Part shown: positions 54,307-63,625 of the stretch, piece by piece
Layout: each line of letters begins with the position of its first letter
Position numbering within the stretch: position 1 is the stretch's first letter
Assembly: GCA_963585895.1 (NCBI GenBank)
Contig: OY757921.1
Coordinates: forward strand, 86,161,177 to 86,225,176
Source of the DNA: Sepioteuthis lessoniana
Lineage: Eukaryota; Mollusca; Cephalopoda; Myopsida; Loliginidae
Direction: 5' to 3'
Length of the DNA stretch: 64,000 bases
Program-made: the position numbers and the translations under genes
Notes under the pieces: generated by a model
What the model was told of the DNA's origin: nothing
What the model saw: the letters and a program-made list of their open reading frames with translations, nothing else
Database searches by the model: none

Positions 54307-54398
54307 CCTTGTTTAATGGTATCGTGTGTTAGCCACCCTTGTTTAATGGTATCGTGTGTTAGCCACCCTTGTTTAATGGTATCGTGTGTTAGCCACCC
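54307..54398 (+). repeat. 30-bp tandem repeat, three perfect copies
   Basis: CCTTGTTTAATGGTATCGTG plus TGTTAGCCAC repeats at 54307, 54337 and 54367 without a mismatch, so it is very recent or homogenised. Confidence 0.95.
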
Positions 54399-54399
54399 T

Positions 54400-54945
54400 T
54401 GAGGAATGATGATAGCAGTTTCATTTGAGCGATAATTAGTGGATAAAAGTTTATACTCTTCCCAAGGATATTAATCCCAAAGAGAACGGTTTAGAGAATT
54501 CTACATATGCTATAACTTACATTGATTATAGTTTTACTGAATGTTTTTAAGCTTATCTAAGAGTCTACATAGAGAATCTTTCAATTACCATTGTGTAACA
54601 TACCCATAATAAATGGATGTGTGAAATGGACATAGGTAATTGTTATACCGGGACTATACACTCAGTGACTCTTTTTAGTATGACACCGGTAAAGATATAA
54701 ATGGACGGTGTCTGGCTACTTCAGCAGAGAAAAGCGTTAATCGCTCTCTGATAGACTTGTCAACTCTTCGGCTTGTACCTGTGGAATACCGCTATTGAAC
54801 CAACGATACAACAGGAATCTAAAAACACGAAAAACTTTACGAAATTGGTTCAGGTACAAAACTTTTATTCACCTTTTTGAGTTAAAAGGTTTTTCTACTT
54901 GAGGAGCGAGAGATACAATCTTTCTATGATGACAGCTTTTACATC
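54400..54945. other. No gene seen
   Basis: Unassigned sequence, moderately AT-rich. Confidence 0.35.
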
Positions 54946-55190
54946 ATCAGCTCTCAAACCAACCAACGCGCGGCGCCCGTAGCGCACAAAGTCGTCTGGC
55001 CTCGCCCAGGTCTTAACCTCAACCTTCCCGTTCGGACGCAGGAACTCAACTCAATGCTTTTTCTCAAATCCCCAAAATCCTCATCCCACGCTTCCGGTGC
55101 ATGACGTCATTCACACCCCCTGGTCCCATTTACTATCTGGGGTTTTATTTTGACATCTGTGAATTACGCGCGCGTGTGAACACCTGCGCT
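54946..55190. promoter_or_regulatory. GC-richer segment with CRE-like TGACGTCA
   Basis: CGCGCGGCGCCCGTAGCGC (54966), a palindromic TGACGTCA near 55105 (GCATGACGTCATTC) and ACGCGCGCGTGTG (55166) stand out in an AT-rich window. A 50-bp piece (CAACCTTCCCGTTCGGACGC...) also occurs beside the SINE-A at 53.55 kb. Possibly an LTR or transposon promoter; no transcript evidence. Confidence 0.3.
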
Positions 55191-56055
55191 CATGTTTGCA
55201 CCTAACTAACCCATGCATTAAGCGAAAGGTTCTCATCCTAACTAAACCGAAAGGCAAGATATATAAAACGAAATCCCTTCGCCATTATGTTACAATTGTT
55301 CTTTCGGAAGGCTTCCAAGATTATAGCCCTACTTTATCTTTAGAATTGGTAAAAACATTGTTGAAGGTATTTTTGATATTCTAAAATACACACCGATTAT
55401 AAACAAGTGGAAAAATTCTTTGATTGTCATCGACTGCGTAACATAATCCCTACGGATAAACAATTTACTCCTGTGTTGTTAGAAACTAAAGATAGTATAT
55501 GTCAATAATTCAATAAAGAATCAAGTATCGGTGGCTTCCGTGATAAACTGACGATCAATCGATATAGAGCAATGATTTTCAAGCTTTTAGGAGACGAAAC
55601 CACATTCTTTTTCTCCTGATCATTTATATAGAAAAAGTAAAATCTCATAAAACCAAAAATGAAATTTAGAAAAAAATATTTGATTCGAGTCACATTTAAT
55701 ATTTGCACTGTGTAATGAAATTATCAGAGGGAGGTGGGCTGGCCTTAGTTAGAACAAATTGTCAATTCTTGGAAATATTTTTGACAAAGATACACGCAAC
55801 TCTTTGTACACAACATGTGAAGATCAGAAATTAATCTTCATATTGGTTATTGCTGAAAATGCTGTTTAGCATAAATAAATTGTTGCAAAAGGGAGCTGCA
55901 TTTTTACCCAGTTAAAGACAATAATAGATGCTCATGGTCAACGCTGAGTTAAGATTTTGGGAGTGAGGTTTCATAGATGTGTGCTAATTAGTAAAAATAC
56001 AAATTATCGTTTCAATCGCTAATTGCATAAAACAGCATTTTCAAGAAACCCTGGC
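55191..56055. other. No gene recognised
   Basis: Short ORFs on both strands (62 and 68 codons) lack recognisable domains. AT-rich. Confidence 0.4.
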
Positions 56056-56059
56056 AGCG

Positions 56060-56308
56060 TTGATGGTTTGGTTTCTTTTTTTAATGGCATATCAACCTTT
56101 GTAGGTTATTTGATGCCAAAGCTATTCTCCTAGACGAACAGTAGTGGTACTATTTAACCCATAGCCGGGAGGATAAGGGGGTTCATACCTTTCCCAAGTG
56201 TATTTGTTCGAAAGTGAACGAAATAGCGCGACTGAAGTACGAACTCGCTTACTACGATTCTGCAGTCCATCGCTTTAATCATTACACCACGAGGACACAC
56301 CCTGGCAG
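56060..56308 (-). mobile_element. SINE-B, full length (minus)
   Basis: Reversed tail (GGCATATCAACCTTTGTAGG, TTATTTGATGCCAAAGC), core (AACCCATAGCCGGGAGGATA, CATACCTTTCCCAAGTG) and head (GTACGAACTCGCTTACTACG, ATCATTACACCACGAGGACA). The phrase CCCTGGCAGCGTTGA lies on both sides (56049-56063 and 56300-56314), a likely 15-bp target-site duplication. Confidence 0.88.
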
Positions 56309-56314
56309 CGTTGA

Positions 56315-57025
56315 GGAAATCTACTGATAAAGTTGACGATCCTCTCTGGTAACAGGGCCACAGTTTGAAATCCATTGATTTCGAGTGATACAATTAAACA
56401 AAAGCTTTTTTTTTCTTTTTTTTTTTTGCTCAATGAAATTTAACGCAAAAAGAATTCTTTTTATCTTATTTCTAAGACTTAATAAGAAATAAAACAAATT
56501 TAGTTTTAACTAAAAAAAAAAGAAAAAAAGGAAGCAATAACTATAGATGTTTACTGATTTTTTTGGGGGGGTGTGGGGTGGATCAATTGCCAGGTTCATG
56601 CGTAGACGTGAAACTAAAGTAGTGAAATAGATTAACACGACAAAGGCTTTCACTGCGCTTTCTTTCTATGACACAAAATCAATGATTGAAGGTTGAATTC
56701 CCCATCGACTGCATCCTTGAAATTGATTGCTAGCGTTCCGAGAGGAGTCAAAATTCTTCGGATACGATCACATAAAACCAGAATTAGAAGGCTCTCTGGG
56801 TTTACATTTCCATAGACCATCGTGCAAACGTAAGTAATGGGAGAAGACAAACACTTCCATCCATTGTGTAATGCGACTACTGGCCAAACAGTTGCTTTAA
56901 ACATAAAGAGAGGAAATGGGATGAGAATATGAAGAAGATGGATGCCGAAATGTTGGTCGATTATAACCAACGAGGAACGAAAAACTACTCACATCTTAAA
57001 GAAAAGAAAAGTGTTTATCGTTCAA
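56315..57025. other. No gene recognised
   Basis: Poly-T near 56408, then 56640-56990 of more balanced composition with a 106-codon minus-strand ORF. It has no recognised domain and could be part of an unidentified element. Confidence 0.4.
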
Positions 57026-57329
57026 AATAGTGAGTGAAAAGTTTTGCAATATTTTGGTCGTATGATGCGAAATTCGTCAACTCCGGACATTTTGCCAAGA
57101 TTATGAATTTGACAAACTACACTGGATTGTATAATAGCAAGATCTCCTGATACTCTCCGTGTACTCACCTGAGTTGCCTCTATGGCTTGTAACACGGTCT
57201 CGGAATTCATAATTTTAGGATTAACCGAACTTGCCAGATTGTCGAAATTCTTGCAACTCCAGCAAAATTTCTTAAACAATCTGATTACTCTACAGTAATG
57301 AACTGCCCTTCTCTTTTCATACGACACGT

Positions 57330-57955
57330 TTTCTTCAGTCGGTTGGGGTAGTAGAATACAAATACTATATCTCTGCATAGGGTTAAGACTCCTCCAACCA
57401 GTGTCCTGCATATGATACTAAACAATCTGATGATAGGGCTCCTGTATTGCAGGAGCTTTGGGGAATACGGAGTAACTTTTCATTACTTCCAGGTACTATT
57501 TACCCAACCCCTCCGCTCGGGCAGGATATGACACAAGGTCAATTTTGAAGCGGAGTTTAACAGGTTTGAATTCAGAGTTTTCCTTCTCCTAGACTAGTTG
57601 CCTCACCAAGACTGAAGAACCTAGTCTGTCCTACTATTTACCCATAGCTAGAGGGAGTATAATTGGATTCATACCTTTCCCAAGGGTATTAGTGCTATGT
57701 GAAATGCAATCAGTCTCGTCCAGGATTTGAACTCGAGTCGCCGTGTTCATTTGCAAAAGACGATAACGACTACACCACGGGCACCTCCTTTCATTACTTC
57801 CAGGTACACTCTGTTTCGGTGTGGCAGCACATGATAGGGTCCTATTTATGGGTCAAATACAACTGTTTGACATTTAAACTTTGTACTTTTACATTTTAAC
57901 TGAGACCAAACAAATGACATGCTAAACTGAATTGCTTGGAATAGAACCACAAATT
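57330..57955 (+). mobile_element. Element R inside U1, itself split by SINE-A
   Basis: Head TTCAGTCGGTTGGGGTAGTA, body (CCTGCATATGATACTAAACA, GGAGCTTTGGGGAATACGGA), a SINE-A, then body again (GGTACACTCTGTTTCGGTGT, GATAGGGTCCTATTTATGGG) and short alpha sequence to TTGCTTGGAATAGAACC. No full tail. Confidence 0.8.
57497..57788 (-). mobile_element. SINE-A, full length, 19-bp perfect duplication
   Basis: TATTTACCCAACCCCTCCGC to ACTACACCACGGGCACC. TTTCATTACTTCCAGGTAC is identical at 57478-57496 and 57789-57807. The cleanest SINE-A insertion in the window and the innermost of the three-level nest. Confidence 0.95.
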
Positions 57956-58194
57956 CCCAAATAAGACTACTTTGCACATTCATCTATGCAGATTTTAAAT
58001 TACACACAGAGTGAAGTAATGCACAACGTGCCAGTGCACCAACTACCATGATACTACTAAGAACAGAAGATACCCACTGTGACTCAAAGTGCTTTGGTTA
58101 CCTGGTGTACATCATATATAAGACAAATATTTACCGATTGTGAGTGTTTTCTCTAAGGTAAAGTTCAAGGCAAGAAATATTTGCCAACAGGAGG

Positions 58195-58375
58195 AGGGCT
58201 TAGCATAATCGAAGGAAATTTAATCGGAGGCTTTCTGCGCTAACATCCTTGGAAAAAGGTCTGAATCCAACTATTGTCGATTAAGCTATGAATAAATTGT
58301 TGGGTATACTAGGTTCTTGAGATTTTTTTAGGACACTCGTCTAGAAGAAGGAAAACTGAAGTGAATCTGAAAGGC
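58195..58375 (+). repeat. SINE-A, diverged fragment
   Basis: AACATCCTTGGAAAAAGGTC, TGAATCCAACTATTGTCG, TAGGTTCTTGAGATTTTTTT and AGAAGAAGGAAAACTG follow the SINE-A body. Head and end are lost. Confidence 0.6.
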
Positions 58376-58379
58376 AGAA

Positions 58380-58845
58380 TCTGCATTAGTGAAGTGTACC
58401 AGCAAGGCGGTATGAGTTACACCCCTTAGACAATATCGTCTAAGTCTCGGACAGACGATAGGAGGGGTGAGGAAACGCTGAGTCAGTGAACGCGTCGAGT
58501 AAGAAAGAGACAGGAGAGCGGAGGAAAGAGGCTGAAGAAGAAAGGACTGTTTACTAAGAAGTTGATTTCACGTGGTTTTCTTGTTGTCACGGAGGCATAC
58601 CCTTAACCCTCTTTTGTGTATTACATCAATTACAAAGAACTATTTAAATTACAAAAACACTAAATTCAAACCAATTTTACTTCACATAAAATAGACTTTG
58701 TGTTTCATCCCGATGGTGAGGGGGTTGCTTATATACATGAATTTGTCAGCAAGGGTCGGAGAAAATATTTGTAAAGCGTTACAAAAATGTTTTCAAGGTC
58801 AGCAAAGGAAGGCGATAACAAAAATTCAGACTTAAGTTTCATATA
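58380..58845. other. No gene seen
   Basis: Includes a purine-rich stretch at 58450-58560; otherwise unassigned. Confidence 0.35.
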
Positions 58846-59147
58846 CATATATACTATCCCCACCGCTTGGGCAGGATATGACACAAGGTCAATTTTTTTA
58901 AGCAGAGTTTAACAGGTTTCAATTCAGAGTTTTCCTTCTCCTAGACTAGTTGCCTGACCAAGGCTAAAGAATCCAGTCTGCCCTACTATTTACCAATAGC
59001 TGGAGGGAGAAGAATTGGATTCATACATTTCCCAAGGGTATTAGTGCTATATGAAATGCAATCAGCCTCGTCCAGGATTTGAACTCCTGTGGCCGTGTCC
59101 ATTTTCTACGATGATAACCATTACATCACGGGCACCTACTCTTAAGC
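58846..59147 (-). mobile_element. SINE-A, full length, 15-bp duplication
   Basis: CCGCTTGGGCAGGATATGAC to CGATGATAACCATTACATCA. CTTAAGTTTCATATA (58831-58845) and CTTAAGATTCATATA (59148-59162) match at 14 of 15 bases. Confidence 0.9.
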
Positions 59148-59162
59148 CTTAAGATTCATATA

Positions 59163-59475
59163 ATTCTATTGATGATGGCTGTAAGTAATATAGGTAATAG
59201 ATCTCATGAAAGAAATTGATATCACGCAAAAAGAAAAAAAAAGCACATGATATAAAGTAGAAACTGTCTCGAGTGAATATTACGCAAATGATCTTGAACT
59301 TCATGCAAACACACCTACCATAGTCTGTTACATAGTCTAGAACTGACAGCAAGTGGCATTACTCTCTATATAAACTAATCTATAAAGATAAAACAGACTT
59401 CATGATTTTTAAACAATATAGTACCATCTCAAATTTAAATGACAAGCCTCTGAAATTAGAAGACCAGTTCATACA
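59163..59475. other. No gene seen
   Basis: AT-rich unassigned sequence. Confidence 0.35.
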
Positions 59476-59479
59476 TGGC

Positions 59480-59650
59480 ACATTCAATAAGTTTTCAGAC
59501 TTTTTTTTTGTACATGAATTTTAAATTGTTGTTGACTCTTCAGTATGTTATGCTACAGATGTGATGAGATGACTGACCGATTTTTATGATTTCAGGTTCA
59601 AATCAACAGCTACAGCAGCAAATGGAACACTCTTACACCAATATTTTTTT
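59480..59650 (+). mobile_element. Mariner 5' end fragment
   Basis: GCACATTCAATAAGTTTTCA then CAGACTTTTTTTTTGTACAT and TCAAATCAACAGCTACAGCA repeat the first ~170 bp of the copy that starts 226 bp downstream. Beta-like sequence (TTAAATGGTTGAAAGTATTG) lies between them. Confidence 0.8.
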
Positions 59651-59705
59651 CTCTTTGAAGGAAACATTATTTGATCTTAGTTAAATGGTTGAAAGTATTG
59701 CTATG

Positions 59706-60580
59706 CACCCGGGGCATTCAATAAGTTTCCAGACTTTTTTTGTACCGGCATTTAAAATTGCTGTAGACTCTTGAAAATTCAGTATGTTATTGCTATACAT
59801 CTATGACTGACCAATTTTTATGATTTCATATTCAAATCAACAGCTACAGCAGGAATTAGGATACACCCAATTAAAGCCTGATTTTTGCAGCTAGTGAATT
59901 TCAAAAATGCTATCTGACACTTTAGAAGAACGATATGCAATAAAATTCTGTTTTAAACTTGGAAAAAATGCCACAGAAACGTATGGAATGCTTCAGACTG
60001 CTTTTGGACCATCTTGCATGAATCAAGCATCAGTTTTTGAGTGGGATTAGAGATTCAAGGAAGGCAGGGAGTCTGTGAGAGATGATGAGAGGTTTGGGAG
60101 AAGTAAGGAAGTCAATACACCAGAGTTGATTCGCCAAAGGGTAGCGGTTAGGGTTACTATGTTGAGGTTTTAAGGGAGTTCAGGAAGAGATTCCGTCGGA
60201 AGAGGCCAGCACTATTCAAATCGGGTCAGTGGCATTTCCACAACTCCGTCCTTGTCACAGACTATTTGACCAAGATGGGCATCAAGACAGTTCCTCACTG
60301 TCCCTATAGTCGAGAACTTGTTCCTTTTGACTTTTGGTTATTCCCTAAGCTCAGAGGCTGTCGTTATGAAACAATTGAGGAGACGAAAGAGGCTGTGACG
60401 AAGGTCATTGACACGCTCTCACAAGAGGACTTCTATGGGACCTTCGAGAAGTTGTTGGAACGGTACAACAAGTGCACTGTAGCCGGAGCAGATTACTTCG
60501 AAGGGGACTAGAGTTTCATGTGTGTACTATCAATAAAAGTGTCTATACAAAAAAAAAGTCTGGAAACTTATTTAATGATC
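59706..60580 (+). mobile_element. Mariner, near full length with internal deletion (M4)
   Basis: Outer end GGGCATTCAATAAGTTTCCA; 5' UTR; transposase start about 59916 (MLSDTLEERYAIKFCFKLGK, TETYGMLQTAFGPSCMNQAS, a stop in FEWD*RFKEGRE, VNTPELIRQR). The frame then jumps to VTMLRF / YYVEVLREFRKRFRRKRP, skipping the first catalytic block. The rest follows: IKTVPHCPYSRELVPFDFWL, FPKLRGCRYETIEETKEAVT, YNKCTVAGADYFEGD. The right end is AAAAGTCTGGAAACTTATTT. Non-autonomous. Confidence 0.9.
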
Positions 60581-60699
60581 CTCCTATAATTCGGTAGCAA
60601 TATCTGATCTACTGAAATGGGTGTAAACATACTCATTGGAAAAGCATCGAACACTACAACCAGATTATTGAATATACAAAAATTTAAGTACTAAAATGG

Positions 60700-61085
60700 A
60701 AATTTAACTACTAAAATGGGAATTCTTCACAGATGTAAGTACTGTTCAAAGGCTGCGCCACCTTGACTTTGAGAAAAAATAACTTGATGATAGCTACACA
60801 AGGACGCTGCTTGTTTATTTTGAACAAATGCCTTAAGCCGTACCCTACGGAACAGTATCTGTACAGCCTCTTGCCTCCTATCTCATAAAAGATGAGAGAG
60901 ATATGCAAGGCACTGTTGGAAAGTAGAAACAAACACATAAGTGAAGTTCTCTTGTGTTTGGACACATCAGTGTTGCCTGGCCAGAAAAGATATATTCCTC
61001 AGCTTGGCGCAGAAACTGAATGCCGGCTGGAAGATCTGCTGAGTGCGATGAACTATAGATACGGATGGCAAGAGCGAGAGAGAGA
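60700..61085 (+). pseudogene. LINE C-terminal fragment
   Basis: Readable as LFILNKCLKPYPTEQYLYSL, LPPIS, ICKALLESRNKHISEVLL, then [20 protein letters not shown] and [10 protein letters not shown] running into (GA)n. It matches the last ~110 codons of the LINE ORF with stops. A GA/CT inverted microsatellite follows at 61071-61155. Confidence 0.75.
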
Positions 61086-61155
61086 GAGATAGAGAGAGAG
61101 TCAAGGCAATCTCTCTCTCTTTCTCTCTCTCTCTCACTCTCTTTCCCTCTTTCTA

Positions 61156-61267
61156 ACTATATATATATATATATATACATCTGTATATATGTATATATAT
61201 ATATATGTATGTATACATTCACGTATATATGTATATCATATAGACATATACATACATATGATTGCAG

Positions 61268-61307
<40 letters not shown>

Positions 61308-61379
61308 TCCTGCAATTATATGTATGTATATGTCTATATGATATACATATATACGTGAATCTATATATCTATATATATA
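61156..61379. repeat. TA-rich block containing a 144-bp near-perfect palindrome
   Basis: 61217-61360 is self-complementary around 61288/61289. Non-TA landmarks confirm it: ATTCACGTATATATGTATAT opposite ATATACATATATACGTGAAT, and ATTGCAGGAA (61261) opposite TTCCTGCAAT (61307). I see two mismatches among 72 pairs. Flanks are (TA)n and (CT)n. Confidence 0.92.
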
Positions 61380-61602
61380 TGGACGAGACTGATTGCATTT
61401 CACATTGCACTAATACCCTTGGGAAAGGTATGAATCCAATTATTCTCCCTCCAGCTATGGGTAAATAGCAGGGAAGACTAGGTTCTTCAGCCTTGGTGAG
61501 GCAACTAGTCTAGGAGAAGGAAAACTCTGAATTCAAACCTGTTAAACTACGCTTATAAATTGACCTTATGTTATATCATGCCCGAGCGGAAGGGTTGGTA
61601 TA
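61380..61602 (+). repeat. SINE-A, 5' truncated after box B
   Basis: Starts GGACGAGACTGATTGCATTT, right after the tRNA-like head, and runs to CCGAGCGGAAGGGTTGGTAT before (TA)n. Otherwise little changed. Confidence 0.88.
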
Positions 61603-61619
61603 TATATATATAGTAAAGT

Positions 61620-61880
61620 AAAGTTGGTGACCGTTGTCGACGGTGACCTATAGGGTCCCTTTTTAATAGCTACTACACCGAGATTACTATAAAGTAATGC
61701 TACGCGTAGGGGAGGTGTCTATTCCTTTCCCTGGATTGCTCCACTTTCCTTTAATACGTACCTTATATCGCTGAGTTTTAAGCAAAGAGTTATCAAGTAC
61801 CATTTTTAAAGTCTTTGGTCTGACGCGAACTGGAATTGAACCCACGTCTCCAAGACCGCTGGTGGACACTCTAAGCATAA
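61620..61880 (-). mobile_element. SINE-C, near full length (minus)
   Basis: GTTGGTGACCGTTGTCGACG reversed end, body (TATTCCTTTCCCTGGATTGC, CAAGTACCATTTTTAAAGTC), box B (GGAATTGAACCCACGTCTCC), and a head fragment to GTGGACACTCTAAG. A 15-bp extra piece sits near 61685. Confidence 0.82.
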
Positions 61881-62050
61881 ATTTATACCTATATGAATAT
61901 GCACACACACACACACGGACGTATATATACATATATATATATATATAAAGGAAAACCTTCAAAAATAACCCTAACCCTTAATTCATCAAACCCTTTGTTT
62001 TTTTAAATGTTAGATCTGCAACTTTTAAAATGTTAGATTTTCATTTTCAG

Positions 62051-62112
<62 letters not shown>
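61881..62112. repeat. Microsatellites, (TA)n of ~58 bp
   Basis: (CA)n near 61900, (TA)n near 61930 and a long (TA)n at 62055-62112. A short CCCTAACCC near 61967 is not telomeric repeat. Confidence 0.85.
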
Positions 62113-62115
<3 letters not shown>

Positions 62116-62640
62116 AGTGACGGGTTATACTCTTCTGCAGAGGTACATTCGGTGTATTCTACAGCTTCAACCGACTAGGCTCTATATCCCCATACTCTAA
62201 GATTGTAGCCTCATCATTAGATGTTATTTAATGTCATACCCAGAACACTGTATTGTTTCAAATCTTATCCAACAATTATTATCCGATTCAATATTATTCA
62301 TTCCTTTGCACCGAGTTAAATGTTTTCAAGCATAGCTACATGATTCTAAAGATTCAATATAATGCAACATCATTTTTTGCGCACAGTTAAATGGTTTCTT
62401 CAAGAGTAATGATTAAACAATTCTATTCGACCCATCAATGGGACCCTAACATGTACGAACACTTCGTATCAGATTGAGCCCGGAAGAACGGGTTCTACAT
62501 ATTTTTCAATGATCCACTGCTGTAGCGTCACCATCAGGTGGTTTAGCGTCCTATCTTGGATATCTGCTGGAGGGCTTCTACCCACCACCCGAGAGAGATG
62601 CTATCGGCGTATTCTACAGCCTCAGTAGATTCAGCAGCTG
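62113..62640 (-). repeat. Two R copies (minus), worn
   Basis: 62113-62250 is a reversed head and body piece (CTTCTGCAGAGGTACATTCG, CTACAGCTTCAACCGACTAG). 62260-62420 has reversed beta units (AGTTAAATGTTTTCAAGCAT). 62430-62640 is a second reversed body and head (CGACCCATCAATGGGACCCT, GAGATGCTATCGGCGTATTC). Confidence 0.7.
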
Positions 62641-62649
62641 ACAGAAGGA

Positions 62650-62883
62650 ATGTACGAGAAATGTATATATGTGGATTTGATGAAGTACTCAAAATTAGGC
62701 GTGTGCAAAAATTGTAAAGACAGAAATATATCAGAACCCCAGAGGAGGATAGGTTTCATTTTGGAAGAGGACAGCCTGGAATCTGGTGGAGTTGAAGATA
62801 TGAAATCTCAAGAGCTTGACCTTAGTTCGTCTTCATCATGTCACGTCTACCAACATAAAATAATATCGCCGAATCTAAAATGA
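62650..62883 (+). CDS. Unidentified ORF, 77 codons
   Basis: Starts with Met at the edge of an R head and ends in TGA. Composition is ordinary rather than low-complexity (CKNCKDRN, RRIGFILEEDSLESGG, SSSSSCHVYQH). No family recognised, no visible signal peptide or membrane segment. It could be an exon, a piece of an unrecognised transposon, or chance. No splice sites or promoter can be tied to it. Confidence 0.15.
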   Translation: MYEKCIYVDLMKYSKLGVCKNCKDRNISEPQRRIGFILEEDSLESGGVEDMKSQELDLSSSSSCHVYQHKIISPNLK

Positions 62884-63175
62884 CATTCGACCTTTTTTCC
62901 ATAAAAGAAAGTAAACATCAATTGTCTTTCTTCAAGAAACTGTTGTTGATGTTCATGATTTACTTGCCCATTCAGACAGATACCAAACTCTTGTTGGCCT
63001 TCTTTATGGGGGTAACGCCAGCTCTGACTACGTCAAAATATATTCGTTAGGCAACAGACACAAAATGATGCGTTTCCGAGCCAAGTGAGACGACGTATTA
63101 TTATTTTTTTTTTTAGTAAACTACTTCCTAAATAATCTAAAAACAATAGTTGTTAAAAAATAAATTACGTATTTG
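62884..63175. other. No gene seen
   Basis: Unassigned. T run near 63103. Confidence 0.35.
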
Positions 63176-63179
63176 TCAT

Positions 63180-63340
63180 TTTCTGCCACAGGCAGGATTT
63201 GAGTCAAGGTCAATTCTAAATGGAGTAAAACTGGCTTGAATTCAGAACTTTCCTTCTTCTAGAGTGGTTGCCCAATCAAGGCTAAAAATAATTAATCTGT
63301 CTTACGTATAGGTGAGGGAGGATAGAAGAGAATGACAATG
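63180..63340 (-). repeat. SINE-A, diverged fragment (minus)
   Basis: GGCAGGATTTGAGTCAAGGT, TTGAATTCAGAACTTTCCTT, TCTAGAGTGGTTGCCCAATC: reversed 3' half of SINE-A, heavily changed. Confidence 0.65.
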
Positions 63341-63399
63341 AGTTTTTGGCAAATCATTTTTCTTTTTTTAGATGTGAAATACGAGAGAAAATCTTTTAG

Positions 63400-63625
63400 A
63401 GGAGTAAACTGTTTTCGAATTCAGAGTTTTCTGCTCATGAACTGGTTGTCTAACATAGGCGAAAGAACTCAGTCAACCTAACTACTAACTCATCTGCAGT
63501 AAGAGAAAAGGCAGATTCAGGCATTTTCACAAAGAATTAACGTGAAGTGAAACGCAAATAGCTTTTGCCAGGATTTGAAATAGTGTCAGCAATTCCATTT
63601 CTTACGATAATAAACGTTATGCTAA
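63400..63625 (-). repeat. SINE-A, diverged copy (minus)
   Basis: TTTCGAATTCAGAGTTTTCT, GAACTGGTTGTCTAACATAG, then GCCAGGATTTGAAATAGTGT and a worn reversed head (TTCTTACGATAATAAACGTT). Older than the copies with intact duplications. Confidence 0.65.

Larger units (their letters stand above)
57030..58140 (+). mobile_element. U1 transposon, split by R
   Basis: Left part 57030-57325 (GAAAAGTTTTGCAATATTTT, ATCTCCTGATACTCTCCGTG) parallels 33.33-33.6 kb. The right part resumes near 57965 (TTTGCACATTCATCTATGCA, GTGCACCAACTACCATG). A complete R lies between. The right terminus is too worn to fix. Confidence 0.7.

Noticed and set aside
56650..56970. 106-codon minus-strand ORF
   Set aside because: Ordinary composition, but no family recognised and no conserved neighbour; kept only as unassigned sequence.
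61960..61980. Telomere-like CCCTAACCC
   Set aside because: Barely more than one repeat; also TTAGGGTTAGGG near 21060 is part of the mariner junction.
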